Source: Rhodocyclaceae bacterium
GTDB lineage: Bacteria; Pseudomonadota; Gammaproteobacteria; Burkholderiales; Rhodocyclaceae
Reading direction: 5' to 3'
Assembly: GCA_025361105.1 (NCBI GenBank)
Contig: JANYAW010000005.1
Coordinates: 1 to 25,327 of the forward strand
DNA length: 25,327 nt
Part shown: piece after piece, positions 6,353 to 14,819 of the stretch
Position numbering within the stretch: position 1 is the stretch's first letter
How the letters are laid out: every line of letters starts with the position of its first letter
Translations under genes and position numbers: made by a program
The notes under the pieces: generated by a model
The model's database searches: none
The model's input: only the letters and a program-made list of their open reading frames with translations
Told to the model about the DNA's origin: nothing

Positions 6353-7831
6353 ATGCAAATTGGCGCGGTCATTCGTCGCTCGGCGATTCATTTTGGCGAT
6401 GCCCCTTGTTTGACCGAAGGTAGCCGGACAGTTAGCTTCCGGCAGTTTGACGAACTCACAGATCGACTGGGGAATTCGCTGCTTGAAATCGGTTTGAACG
6501 CGGGTGATCGTGTTGGCGTACTGCTGCCCAACGGCATTGATTGTCTGGTGGCGTACTACGCGTTGGCCAAAGCCGGGTTGGTTCGTGTTTCCCTAAATTC
6601 GCGCGACGATGTGGAGAGTCATCGCTACAAACTCAGTGATAGTGGAAGCCGCGCCGTGATTCACTACGGCGTAAACGGTATAGCCGCAGAGTTTTCAATT
6701 TCTGTGGCGCAATTGGGCAAGTTTCTGGCAACTGGATCGACCGCGCCATGCATTGTTGATCGAGCGCTTGATGCGCCATTTCGCTTGGGTTACACGGGCG
6801 GAACGACCGGCAAACCAAAGGCTGTGACCTTAACCACGCGCGGTGAGTTAGCTGAGTTGTCGGTGTTTCTGACTGACCTGATGCCCGACATTCGCTATGG
6901 TGAAATTTTCTTGCATGCTGCGCCGATTGCCCATGCGTCGGGTGCATTTTTTCTGCCCGCTATTGTTCGCGGCGCGCATTCGTTGGTGATGCCAAAATTC
7001 GATCCCACCAGTTTCATCGCGCTGGCACAATGCGAAAAAGCAACGCTAACATTTTTGGTACCGACCATGTTGGCGATGATTCTTGAACAGCCCGATATCG
7101 AAAACGCGGCGATGTCATTTCGCCGTATCGCCTACGGTGCATCGCCGATTTCACCTAGCCTTTTGCAGCGTGCTGAGAAACAATTCGGGCGAGTGTTTGC
7201 CCAAGTCTATGGGCAAGCCGAAAGTCCCATGGCGATTACTTGCCTGTTGCCCGAAGATCACGATCGGATTGGTTCATGTGGGCGGCCATTCAGCATTGTT
7301 GAAGTCGCGGTGTTTGATGACGATGACAACTTTTTGCCACCGGGCGAGGTCGGTGAAATCGTCTGTCGCGGGCCACAAACGATGGCCTATTACTGGAATC
7401 GCCCGGAAGCCACCGAGCAGGCATTTCGCAATGCTTGGTTGCACACCGGCGATATCGGAACGATGGATGCCGACGGGTTTTACTATCTGCTCGACCGCAA
7501 AAATGACATGTTGATTTCAGGCGGATTCAATGTGTATCCGCGTGAAGTGGAAGAGGTTTTACTGGCCTTTGATGGCGTGGTCGAAGCTGCGGTGGTTGGA
7601 CTCCCCGACGAGAAGTGGGGCGATCGCGTGCATGCCGTCATCACGGCGCGAACGAACATCGATATTGGCGCATTGATGGCTTTTGCGCGTGAGGGTTTGG
7701 CCAGCTACAAGATGCCCAAAGCGATTGAAATTTGGCCAGAGCTACCGAAAAGTGCGGCGAACAAAATTATGCGACGAACCGTGCGCGATCAAGTGTTGGC
7801 TAAACGCACGACTGCAACGGCGAAGAACTAG
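6353..7831 (+). CDS. AMP-forming acyl-CoA synthetase (adenylate-forming superfamily)
   Basis: This enzyme class activates a carboxylic acid with ATP to an acyl-adenylate and transfers it to CoA. All core motifs are present: the P-loop YTGGTTGKPKAV from residue 147, YGQAES at 286-291 (A5), LHTGDIG with D367 (A7), the hinge region and GGFNVYPREVEEVL from 390 (A8), and the A10 lysine K471 in SAANKIMRR. At 492 residues it fits the short/medium-chain or 4-coumarate-CoA-ligase-like groups. The N terminus is standard, with an AAGG site upstream. It follows the unknown 521-residue gene by 12 bp. Substrate cannot be read from the sequence; context suggests a product or intermediate of the carboxylation pathway. 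Confidence 0.93.
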   Translation: MQIGAVIRRSAIHFGDAPCLTEGSRTVSFRQFDELTDRLGNSLLEIGLNAGDRVGVLLPNGIDCLVAYYALAKAGLVRVSLNSRDDVESHRYKLSDSGSRAVIHYGVNGIAAEFSISVAQLGKFLATGSTAPCIVDRALDAPFRLGYTGGTTGKPKAVTLTTRGELAELSVFLTDLMPDIRYGEIFLHAAPIAHASGAFFLPAIVRGAHSLVMPKFDPTSFIALAQCEKATLTFLVPTMLAMILEQPDIENAAMSFRRIAYGASPISPSLLQRAEKQFGRVFAQVYGQAESPMAITCLLPEDHDRIGSCGRPFSIVEVAVFDDDDNFLPPGEVGEIVCRGPQTMAYYWNRPEATEQAFRNAWLHTGDIGTMDADGFYYLLDRKNDMLISGGFNVYPREVEEVLLAFDGVVEAAVVGLPDEKWGDRVHAVITARTNIDIGALMAFAREGLASYKMPKAIEIWPELPKSAANKIMRRTVRDQVLAKRTTATAKN

Positions 7832-7840
7832 GGAAAGAAA

Positions 7841-8446
7841 ATGAAACAAGATCAACACACGGTTTTGCATGGATTGGCGATTAAGAAATACGCCAGCGCT
7901 GAAGCGATTGCGGGAATCATCGGCATGGAAGCAAGTCGCGTTAGCGCGTTATTAGCCAATGCCGTCGTCAGCGGTTATGTGATGGAAGCGCGCGGCAAAT
8001 TTTCTCTCACGCCTTTGGCGAGAATTGCGCTGGACAGCGACTATTCACGCTACTGCGGTGATCTGCGCGAGAACCAAGCGTTCGTGCAGCTATACGAATC
8101 CTTCGAAGTGGTGAATACCGCGCTCAAGGCACTGATTACAGATTGGCAGGTGATAGCAATTGCCGGAGAGCATGTCCCGAACGATCATTCGAATAAGGCT
8201 TACGACAGCCAAATAATTGACCGCTTGGGCGATTTACACGAGCACGCCGAGCGCGTGCTTAACCAATTTGCGACACATTTGCCGCGTCTGCAAATTTATT
8301 GCGACAAATTGCTCAGTGCCTGCGAAAAGGCCGAAGACGGCAACATTGAATGGGTCAGCGATGCCACCATAGAGAGCTATCACACGCTGTGGTTTGAACT
8401 GCACGAAGACCTGCTGCGGATGCTTGGGCGCACCCGCGTCGAGTAG
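7841..8446 (+). CDS. Winged-helix protein associated with the PPDK-like enzyme (201 aa)
   Basis: Residues 1-70 form a likely winged helix: a first helix (HGLAIKKYASAEAIAGIIG), a recognition-type helix (EASRVSALLANAVVSGYV) and a wing ending in FSLTPLARIAL. The remaining ~130 residues are helical, with distinctive stretches NDHSNKAYDSQIIDRL and SYHTLWFELHEDLLRMLG. From memory, actinobacterial operons with truncated PPDK-like proteins encode, or fuse to, a similar module ending in a W-x-ELHEDLL-type motif; I could not verify this here. It may therefore be a partner or regulatory subunit of the PPDK-like protein and not a transcription factor. A GGAAAG site precedes the ATG, and the gene lies 26 bp before the PPDK-like start. 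Confidence 0.75.
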   Translation: MKQDQHTVLHGLAIKKYASAEAIAGIIGMEASRVSALLANAVVSGYVMEARGKFSLTPLARIALDSDYSRYCGDLRENQAFVQLYESFEVVNTALKALITDWQVIAIAGEHVPNDHSNKAYDSQIIDRLGDLHEHAERVLNQFATHLPRLQIYCDKLLSACEKAEDGNIEWVSDATIESYHTLWFELHEDLLRMLGRTRVE

Positions 8447-8472
8447 GCAAGACGTAACCCGGCACTGACGCA

Positions 8473-10259
8473 ATGGCGCAATGGATACGAATGCTGGACG
8501 GTGCAGAACCACCCAGTCGTGCACTTGTCGGCGGCAAGGCGTGGTCGATTGCACACGTTCGCGCCCTAGGTTTGCCCGTGCCAGCCGCCTTTGCGATACG
8601 ACCGAGGCATGCACGGCTTTTCTGGAGACGGGACAATTTCCTGACGGCCTCGATAGCGAAATTCTTGCCAGCATGGAATGGCTTGAGCAACAGACCAAAA
8701 GGACCTTTGGCCACGGTCAACACCCGCTCCTGGTCTCCGTTCGATCCGGCGCGCCGATTTCAATGCCCGGCATGATGGACACCGTATTGAACTTGGGCAT
8801 TACCGATAAAACAGAAATGGCCTTGGCGCAAGAGTGTGCCAATGCGGATTTCGCGCGTGATACCCATCGGCGCTTTCTTCATCTCTACGGCGAGATCGTG
8901 CTCAAGGTGCAGTTACCTAGATTAGCCGCCAACGAGAGTCCGGCGCAATGGCGTGAAGCGATTCACAAAACCAGTGGTATGGAGGTACCGGCTGATGTAT
9001 TGGGACAGTTGCGGAACGCCATCCGCGCCGTATTCGAATCGTGGAATTCGCGACGTGCAAAACGCTATCGCGAACACCTTGGAATATCCCATACGCTTGG
9101 AACAGCAGTAACGATACAAGCGATGGTGTTCGGTAATCTGGATGAGCAATCCGGCACCGGCGTGTTGTTCAGTCGCAATCCCTTGACCGGCGATCCGACA
9201 CCTTTCGGCGAATACTTGTCCGTCGCCCAAGGCGAGGACGTCGTCTCGGGAAAGTTCACACCTAAACCGCTGTCTGCGATGGCCACCAACGTTCCGGAGG
9301 CGATGACGGCGTTACTCAAGGCGGCGAAAATTCTTGAGCATGCCAATACCGACGCGCAAGACATCGAATTCACGGTTGAGCGCGGCCAACTTTTTGTCTT
9401 GCAAGCACGCGCCGCCAAGCTCGCACCGCAAGCTGCCGTGCGGATTTATCTCGATATGGTTGAGGAAGGCCTGATCGATAAAGCGACCGCGTTAATGCGT
9501 ATCGCGCCGGATCGCATACGGGTCTTGCTCGCGCCGCGTTTGGCCGAGGGAGCCGATTCGTTGGCAGAACAATTGGCCACCGGCGAAGGCGCTTGCCCCG
9601 GCATTGGCATCGGTGTTGTGGTAGCGGATTCGGACGAAGCCGAGCGCCGCGCCGCAGACGGTGATGTGGTGATTCTCGCCCGACCAACGACTAGCCCGGA
9701 TGATCTGCACGGCATGCTGGCATCCAGCGCGGTGATTACCGAGGAAGGCGGCAGCACCTCCCATGCTGCGGTGGTTTGTCGCGCGCTTGGCATTCCGTGC
9801 GTGGTGGGTTGCGGCACCGGAAAGCTTGCCAACTTGATCGGCAAGACGGTGACAGTCGATGGTCAGTCGGGTCGAATTTTTGGTGGTGCTTTGCAAATCC
9901 TTGTCCCGGATGAACGTGCTGATCCAGGCATGGTGACACTGACCCAATGGGCACAGGCTTTGTCTCCCATCCAAGTGTTGCGGCCTGCCAAGGCACCGAC
10001 GGAAAACGTGATCGATTTGAGTCATGAGGAAGGTGCTGCCGACCCCGCACAAATCGGGACTCTGCTGCTTCGATTGGTCGGTGCAAATGCACACGGCAAA
10101 GGCGCTTGCGGCGGCGCGATTGCCAGCGACGAGGGCGTTCGCGCAGCGATTGATGTGGGACTGAAATTCATCATTGCCGAACCTGTGTTACCAGTCCTTC
10201 TGGCCGCTGTACAAGCCAGCGCATCCGATAAGCAAAAAAATTCTGCACAGGAAAATTAG
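8473..10259 (+). CDS. PPDK-like protein without PEP/pyruvate barrel, apparent frameshift near 8600
   Basis: The protein has the ATP-grasp and swivelling phosphohistidine domains of pyruvate phosphate dikinase but ends before the C-terminal TIM barrel that binds PEP/pyruvate (about 595 residues against about 880). Seen: LLVSVRSGAPISMPGMMD, FSRNPLTGD, the ATP-binding DIEFTVERGQLFVLQ region, and GGSTSHAAVVCRALGIP with phosphohistidine near residue 431. The family start (MAQWIRMLDG, then LVGGKAWSIAHVRALGLPVPAAFAI) is in the frame beginning at ATG 8473. From TTEACTAFLE at 8601 onward homology continues in the frame one base different, so one base seems missing near 8596-8602. Translating only the downstream frame from 8481 gives a non-homologous N terminus of about 40 residues. 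No slippery heptamer is visible. It ends 2 bp before the BCCP gene. Confidence 0.85.
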
Positions 10260-10261
10260 TC

Positions 10262-10753
10262 ATGACAAACGTGAAGCCAGCGGACATTGAAGCTCTGATC
10301 GAAATTTTCGATAAAAGTGATTGGGACGAACTGCGTATCGCGTCAGCGGACATACAGTTGCACCTTGCAAAAGACGCCGGAAAAATCGGACGGCGTGCAA
10401 CCGTGGTCAACTCGACAGTTGGTGCCGGTGATACGCCGTTAAATGTCGTCGCATCACCCAAACTCACCTCCAAGGCATCGATTGTTGCATCGCAAGCCAT
10501 CCCCGATGGCCTGGTCGCAATTCGTGCGCCTAGCCTCGGTACTTTTTATCTCGCACCCAAACCTGGCGCGCCATCATTCGTCGAGGTTGGCCAGCAAATT
10601 CAGCCCCATACAGAAGTGTGTGTGGTCGAAGTGATGAAGCTATTCACCACCGTGACAGCAGGCATCACCGGCGTCGTTCGTCGTGTCCTGGTGGGCGACG
10701 GACAGATGGTCGAGTTTGACCAGGCGTTGTTCCTGGTTGAACCGACTGAGTGA
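10262..10753 (+). CDS. Biotin carboxyl carrier protein
   Basis: This is an AccB-like carrier of 163 residues. The C-terminal ~80 residues form the biotinyl domain: IRAPSLGTFYLAPKPGAPSF, the protruding-thumb-type region typical of BCCP, then VVEVMKLFTTV with biotin-accepting K126, and a closing GQMVEFDQALFLVE. The N-terminal helix (DIEALIEIFDKSDWDELRI) matches the AccB N-terminal dimer/interaction segment, and a Pro/Ala/Ser linker joins the two. It carries carboxyl groups between the biotin carboxylase encoded 10 bp downstream and the carboxyltransferase-like protein. The lack of accA/accD nearby argues for a dedicated carboxylase and not the housekeeping acetyl-CoA carboxylase. Confidence 0.92.
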   Translation: MTNVKPADIEALIEIFDKSDWDELRIASADIQLHLAKDAGKIGRRATVVNSTVGAGDTPLNVVASPKLTSKASIVASQAIPDGLVAIRAPSLGTFYLAPKPGAPSFVEVGQQIQPHTEVCVVEVMKLFTTVTAGITGVVRRVLVGDGQMVEFDQALFLVEPTE

Positions 10754-10763
10754 AAACTTCGGT

Positions 10764-12131
10764 ATGAGCATTCGTCGCTTATTCGTGGCCAACCGTGGTG
10801 AGATTGCGCTCCGGATTGTGCGCGCGGCCAAGGCATTGGGCATCGAGACGGTGCTTGGCGCATCAAAGGCAGATGTTGGAAGCTTGGCTGCGCAGGAAGC
10901 CGACCGCACCATCGTTATTGGCCCGGCACCAGCACGTGCGTCTTACCTCAGCGCACCACTGCTGGTGCACGCAGCAACGGCTAGCGGATGCGACGCTCTG
11001 CATCCGGGCTATGGATTTTTGTCTGAACGTGCAGAATTCGCTGCACTTTGCGAGCAAGAAAATATCACCTTTGTTGGTCCTGCCTCTGAAACGATCCGCG
11101 CTGTCGGCGATAAATTATCGGCGCGTGAATTGGCCAAATCGGCAGGTGTGCTTATGGTCTCGGGTAGCGACAAAGTCGCGTCGGCTGAAGATGCGCTTCG
11201 CATTGCCGAAAACATTGGCTTTCCTGTCATCAGCAAAGCGTCGGCCGGCGGTGGCGGGCGCGGCATGATGATTGCCCGTAGCGCCAATGACATTGTTATT
11301 GGCTTTGATAAATCGTCCCACGAGGCGAAAGAAGCTTTCGGTGACGGCACATTGTTCCTGGAGCGCTATGTCGAGCATGCGCGCCACATCGAAGTACAGG
11401 TGCTTGGTGATGGCAAGGGAAATATTCTGCACTTTGGTGAGCGCGACTGCTCACTTCAGCGTCGATATCAAAAAATGGTCGAGGAGGCACCTGCCGCAAT
11501 TCTCTCTGAGTCAGTGCGGCGGCGCTTGCACCAGGCAGCGATTCAACTACTTTCACCGATCCGCTATCGCAATGCGGGAACAGTCGAGTTTCTCTACGAC
11601 GCGAACGACGACCAGTTTTACTTCATGGAAGTTAATGCCCGGATTCAGGTCGAACATCCGGTCTCAGAAGCTATCTGTGGCGTTGATTTAATTCAGTTGC
11701 AACTTGCCGTCGCAGCAGGTGAAAAACTGGAGCTGACGCAAGATCAAATTCGCCCTCAAGGCCATGCCATTGAAGTCCGAATCATCGCCGAAGATCCAAA
11801 ACGCAATTTCGCACCCTGTCCCGGTCGTATCGTGAAATGGGTAGCGCCGACTGGCGAAGGCCTGCGTTTGGATACCGCCATGTTTGAGGGCGCCGAGGTT
11901 CCGCCGTTTTACGACAGCATGATTGCAAAATTGATTGTGCATGGCCGTGACCGCGCGCAAGCGGTAGCTCGTCTCGCGCACGCGCTTGAAATGTTTGTGA
12001 TTGAAGGCATCGCCACGAATCTATCGCTGTTGCAGGCAATCGTTATGCATCCCGACTTTGTCGCTAACCAAATTGATACCCGCTGGTTGGAGCGCGTGCT
12101 GCTTCCTGCATTTAGCAATAAGGAAAATTAA
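10764..12131 (+). CDS. Biotin carboxylase subunit
   Basis: Biotin carboxylase uses ATP and bicarbonate to carboxylate BCCP-bound biotin. I choose ATG 10764 (MSIRRLFVANRGEIALRIVR), giving 455 residues, near the 449 of E. coli AccC; an in-frame extension back to 10683 overlaps the BCCP gene. Active-site residues all appear intact: the ATP-grasp glycine loop AGGGGRGMM, ERDCSLQRRYQKMVEEAP with K237, and FMEVNARIQVEHP with E289, N291 and R293 (E. coli 288, 290, 292), plus HAIEVRI with the biotin-contacting Arg. The subunit is thus expected to be active. It is followed after 3 bp by the carboxyltransferase-like gene, so the three form one complex by context. Confidence 0.94.
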   Translation: MSIRRLFVANRGEIALRIVRAAKALGIETVLGASKADVGSLAAQEADRTIVIGPAPARASYLSAPLLVHAATASGCDALHPGYGFLSERAEFAALCEQENITFVGPASETIRAVGDKLSARELAKSAGVLMVSGSDKVASAEDALRIAENIGFPVISKASAGGGGRGMMIARSANDIVIGFDKSSHEAKEAFGDGTLFLERYVEHARHIEVQVLGDGKGNILHFGERDCSLQRRYQKMVEEAPAAILSESVRRRLHQAAIQLLSPIRYRNAGTVEFLYDANDDQFYFMEVNARIQVEHPVSEAICGVDLIQLQLAVAAGEKLELTQDQIRPQGHAIEVRIIAEDPKRNFAPCPGRIVKWVAPTGEGLRLDTAMFEGAEVPPFYDSMIAKLIVHGRDRAQAVARLAHALEMFVIEGIATNLSLLQAIVMHPDFVANQIDTRWLERVLLPAFSNKEN

Positions 12132-12134
12132 GCT

Positions 12135-13598
12135 ATGGCACATATTGAATTTTTGGACACCACCATGCGTGACGGGCAACAGAGCCTGTGGGGCATGCGC
12201 ATGCAGACGGGAATGGCCTTGCCTGTTGCATCGTTGGCCGACCGCACCGGGTTTCGCGTGATTGATCTGACCGGCTCGTCAATGTTCGAAGTGATGATAC
12301 GGCACTGTCAGGAAAATCCGTGGGAAGGCCTTGATTTGATGGTGCAGGCGATGCCGCGCACACCGATTCGTGCAGGAATGCGCGCCAACGCTTCTGTTAC
12401 TTTTGGTGTCACGCCAGACGCTTTGATGGATGCATGGATGCGACAACTCAATGTGCATGGCTGTCGTAGTTTTTGGATCTACGACGTGCTGTTTAACATC
12501 GACAAAATGCATCGCCTCGCCAAAGTGGCCAAGGAGTTTGGCTCCGAAGTCGCCGGCGCGGTGATGTTTGCTTTATCGCCTGTGCATACCGATGCCTACT
12601 ACGGCGACAAGACGGCTAAGCTTGCGGCCTCGCCCGATATCGACACCATATTGTTGTATGACACCGCAGGCGTGCTTGAAGGTGAGCGGCTCAAAACGCT
12701 CATCCCCATCATCAAAGCCAACGCGCGTGGTAAACCGATCGAATTTCATTCCAACAACATCATGGGGCAATCGGCCAAAGCGTATTTGGATGCGATTGAG
12801 TACGGCGTGAGTATTTTGCACACGGCAAATCGTCCAATGGCCAATGGCCCTTCGGTGCCATCAACGCAAATCATGGCGCATAACATTTCCTTGCTCGGGC
12901 ACACGCACGATCTTGATTTGTCTTTGCTCGCACCTGTTGCAGAGCATTTTGAGAAAGTAGGCAAGGCCGCCGGCTTCCTGGTCAATCAACATTACGAATA
13001 CGACGTACTGGCACTGCAGCATCAAGTGCCAGGCGGCATGATCGGCACGCTTAAGGCGCAGCTGGCTCAACACGGCATGAGCGATCGCGTGAATGATGTC
13101 TACCGCGAAACGGCTGCCGTGCGCAAAGAGTTGGGCTATCCGGGTATGGCAACACCATTTAGCCAACTGGTTGGCATTCAGGCAGTGCTGAATGTGGTTA
13201 ATGGCAAGCGCTACAGCATCGTCACCGATGAAGTGATTCAATATGCCGCTGGCTTTTATGGTGAAACGGTGGCGCCGATTGATCCAAATGTGTTGGACAA
13301 AATAATGGGCTCGCCACGTGCCAAACAAGTCATTGCCAATCCGCCGCAGCAGCCGACGATAGAAGAATTGCGTAAGCGACATGACACCAACGACGATGAC
13401 GAACTCATTTTGCGCGCGCTGGTTCCAGAAGCGGATCTCGCTCGCATGCGCGCCGCCGGACCGGTGAAACAAAGCTTCCCATTGCTCTCGTCACCCGAAC
13501 TCGATCAAGTGCGACGGCTGATGCAATTGGCCAAGACGCCGTATGTGCAAATGAAAATCGGCGAGATGGAAGTTGAAATGATTCGCCACGGAAATTAG
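12135..13598 (+). CDS. Pyruvate-carboxylase/OadA-type carboxyltransferase subunit with altered active site
   Basis: A TIM-barrel carboxyltransferase of the pyruvate carboxylase / oxaloacetate decarboxylase alpha / transcarboxylase 5S family, 487 residues. It starts FLDTTMRDGQQSL like the family's DTTLRDAHQSL, keeping metal ligand D13 and Q16 but with Q15 for the usual His. In the relatives the metal is also held by a carbamylated Lys (xKDMAGL) and two His (HxH). Here these positions read LLYDTAGV (Y175) and FHSNNIMG (H205 kept, N207). Spacing agrees with 5S to within one residue. The catalytic Thr/Ser of GGMxTN is Gly304 (GGMIGT). The fold and partners point to carboxyl transfer, but the chemistry must differ from pyruvate carboxylase. 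No biotinyl domain is fused, consistent with the separate BCCP. Confidence 0.88.
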   Translation: MAHIEFLDTTMRDGQQSLWGMRMQTGMALPVASLADRTGFRVIDLTGSSMFEVMIRHCQENPWEGLDLMVQAMPRTPIRAGMRANASVTFGVTPDALMDAWMRQLNVHGCRSFWIYDVLFNIDKMHRLAKVAKEFGSEVAGAVMFALSPVHTDAYYGDKTAKLAASPDIDTILLYDTAGVLEGERLKTLIPIIKANARGKPIEFHSNNIMGQSAKAYLDAIEYGVSILHTANRPMANGPSVPSTQIMAHNISLLGHTHDLDLSLLAPVAEHFEKVGKAAGFLVNQHYEYDVLALQHQVPGGMIGTLKAQLAQHGMSDRVNDVYRETAAVRKELGYPGMATPFSQLVGIQAVLNVVNGKRYSIVTDEVIQYAAGFYGETVAPIDPNVLDKIMGSPRAKQVIANPPQQPTIEELRKRHDTNDDDELILRALVPEADLARMRAAGPVKQSFPLLSSPELDQVRRLMQLAKTPYVQMKIGEMEVEMIRHGN

Positions 13599-13608
13599 AG
13601 CCAACGAC

Positions 13609-14802
13609 ATGCGCCGCGCTGTAATCATTGATGTGGCACGCTCGCCTTTCGGGCGTGCGAAACCAGATGGTGCACTGGCGGGTATTCATCCTGTCGACCT
13701 TTATGCAAAGGTGTTACAGGCGCTGGTTGAACGCACCGATATCGATCCGGAATTGCTTGAAGATGTGATTACCGGCTGTGTGCTGCAAGTAGGAGAGCAG
13801 TCTGGCAATATTGGTCGCCAGGCGGCACTCGCGGCGGGCTTGCCCGAGAGCGTGCCAGCGGTGACACTGGATAGAAAGTGTGGCTCCTCCCAGCAAGCTT
13901 TGGATTTTGCGGCGCAGGGCGTCATCGCCGGGGCGTATGACTTCGTGATTGCCGGCGGCGTAGAGATGATGAGCCTCGTGCCCATGCGCGCCAATCGTCT
14001 TGGCAAGGATAACGAAGGTTCGGCATTTCATGCGCGCTATCCGGACGGCATGATGCGGCAGGGAATTTCTGCGGAACTCATGGCAGCGCGCTGGAAGCTG
14101 TCGCGCGAGGATATGGATGCGTTCGCACTCGAGTCGCACCGCAAAGCTGCGTGGGGCGAAGACAAAGGCCTGACAACCGGGGCGATTGTGCCGATTGAAG
14201 TTCCGTTGCCAAATGGTGAAAAACGTTTTGCGCTCCATGACGATGGCATCCGCCGCAACACCAGCCTTGAGCGCCTGGCTGGCCTGCAAACAATCTTTGA
14301 AGACCCGGCAATGCTCGTCCGTTTTCCCGAAATTGCTTGGGGCGTGACGGCAGGTAACTCGAGCCAAGTGACGGATGGTGCAAGCGCGGTTCTGGTCGCC
14401 GAAGAATCCGCCGCGTTGCGCTTAGGACTAATTCCGCGTGCAGCAATTACGCACTTTGCCGTCGCTGGCGACGACCCGATCATGATGCTATCGGCAATCA
14501 TGCCAGCCACCCGAAAAATTCTTGCGCGGGCCGGTTTGGCAATTAAACAAATCGATGCGTTTGAAGTTAACGAAGCCTTCGCGTCGGTTGTCTTGTCGTG
14601 GCAAAAAGAATTTGGCGTTGACCCTGCGTGCGTCAATCGTTACGGCGGCGCGATTGCCTTGGGTCATCCGGTCGGCGCGTCGGGCGGGCGCTTGGTAGGT
14701 AATCTTTTGTGCGCACTTGAAGAGACCGGCGGACGCTTCGGTCTGCAAATCATGTGCGAATCCGGCGGTATGGCAAACGCCACGCTGATTGAAATACTTT
14801 GA
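13609..14802 (+). CDS. Thiolase (acetyl-CoA C-acyltransferase family)
   Basis: A 397-residue thiolase with complete catalytic set: nucleophile C91 in DRKCGSSQQAL, H353 in GGAIALGHPVGASGGR and C383 in IMCESGGMANA. Thiolases cleave 3-ketoacyl-CoA with CoA or run the reverse condensation. In this operon, next to an acyl-CoA synthetase, an acyl-CoA dehydrogenase and an SDR, a degradative role is most likely. The start ATGCGCCGCG (MRRAVIIDVARSPFGR) is the family standard. It lies 10 bp after the carboxyltransferase gene. Chain length or branching of the substrate cannot be told. Confidence 0.95.
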   Translation: MRRAVIIDVARSPFGRAKPDGALAGIHPVDLYAKVLQALVERTDIDPELLEDVITGCVLQVGEQSGNIGRQAALAAGLPESVPAVTLDRKCGSSQQALDFAAQGVIAGAYDFVIAGGVEMMSLVPMRANRLGKDNEGSAFHARYPDGMMRQGISAELMAARWKLSREDMDAFALESHRKAAWGEDKGLTTGAIVPIEVPLPNGEKRFALHDDGIRRNTSLERLAGLQTIFEDPAMLVRFPEIAWGVTAGNSSQVTDGASAVLVAEESAALRLGLIPRAAITHFAVAGDDPIMMLSAIMPATRKILARAGLAIKQIDAFEVNEAFASVVLSWQKEFGVDPACVNRYGGAIALGHPVGASGGRLVGNLLCALEETGGRFGLQIMCESGGMANATLIEIL

Positions 14803-14819
14803 TGTGAACTGTATCCACT

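Noticed and set aside
8481..8600. N terminus of the PPDK-like protein as read from ATG 8481
   Set aside because: These ~40 residues resemble nothing in the family, while the other frame over the same bases gives a good PPDK N terminus.
8590..8610. Programmed ribosomal frameshifting in the PPDK-like gene
   Set aside because: No slippery heptamer, internal Shine-Dalgarno or pseudoknot is evident by eye; a simple indel explains the data better.
10683..10763. Upstream start for biotin carboxylase
   Set aside because: The extension overlaps the BCCP gene and is not part of the family; ATG 10764 gives the standard MSIRRLFVANRGEIA start.
12861..13472. 203-codon minus-strand open frame
   Set aside because: It lies fully antisense to the carboxyltransferase gene, with no recognisable domain; a shadow frame.
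13714..14636. Two minus-strand open frames of about 200 codons opposite the thiolase gene
   Set aside because: Both are covered by a well-conserved thiolase on the other strand.
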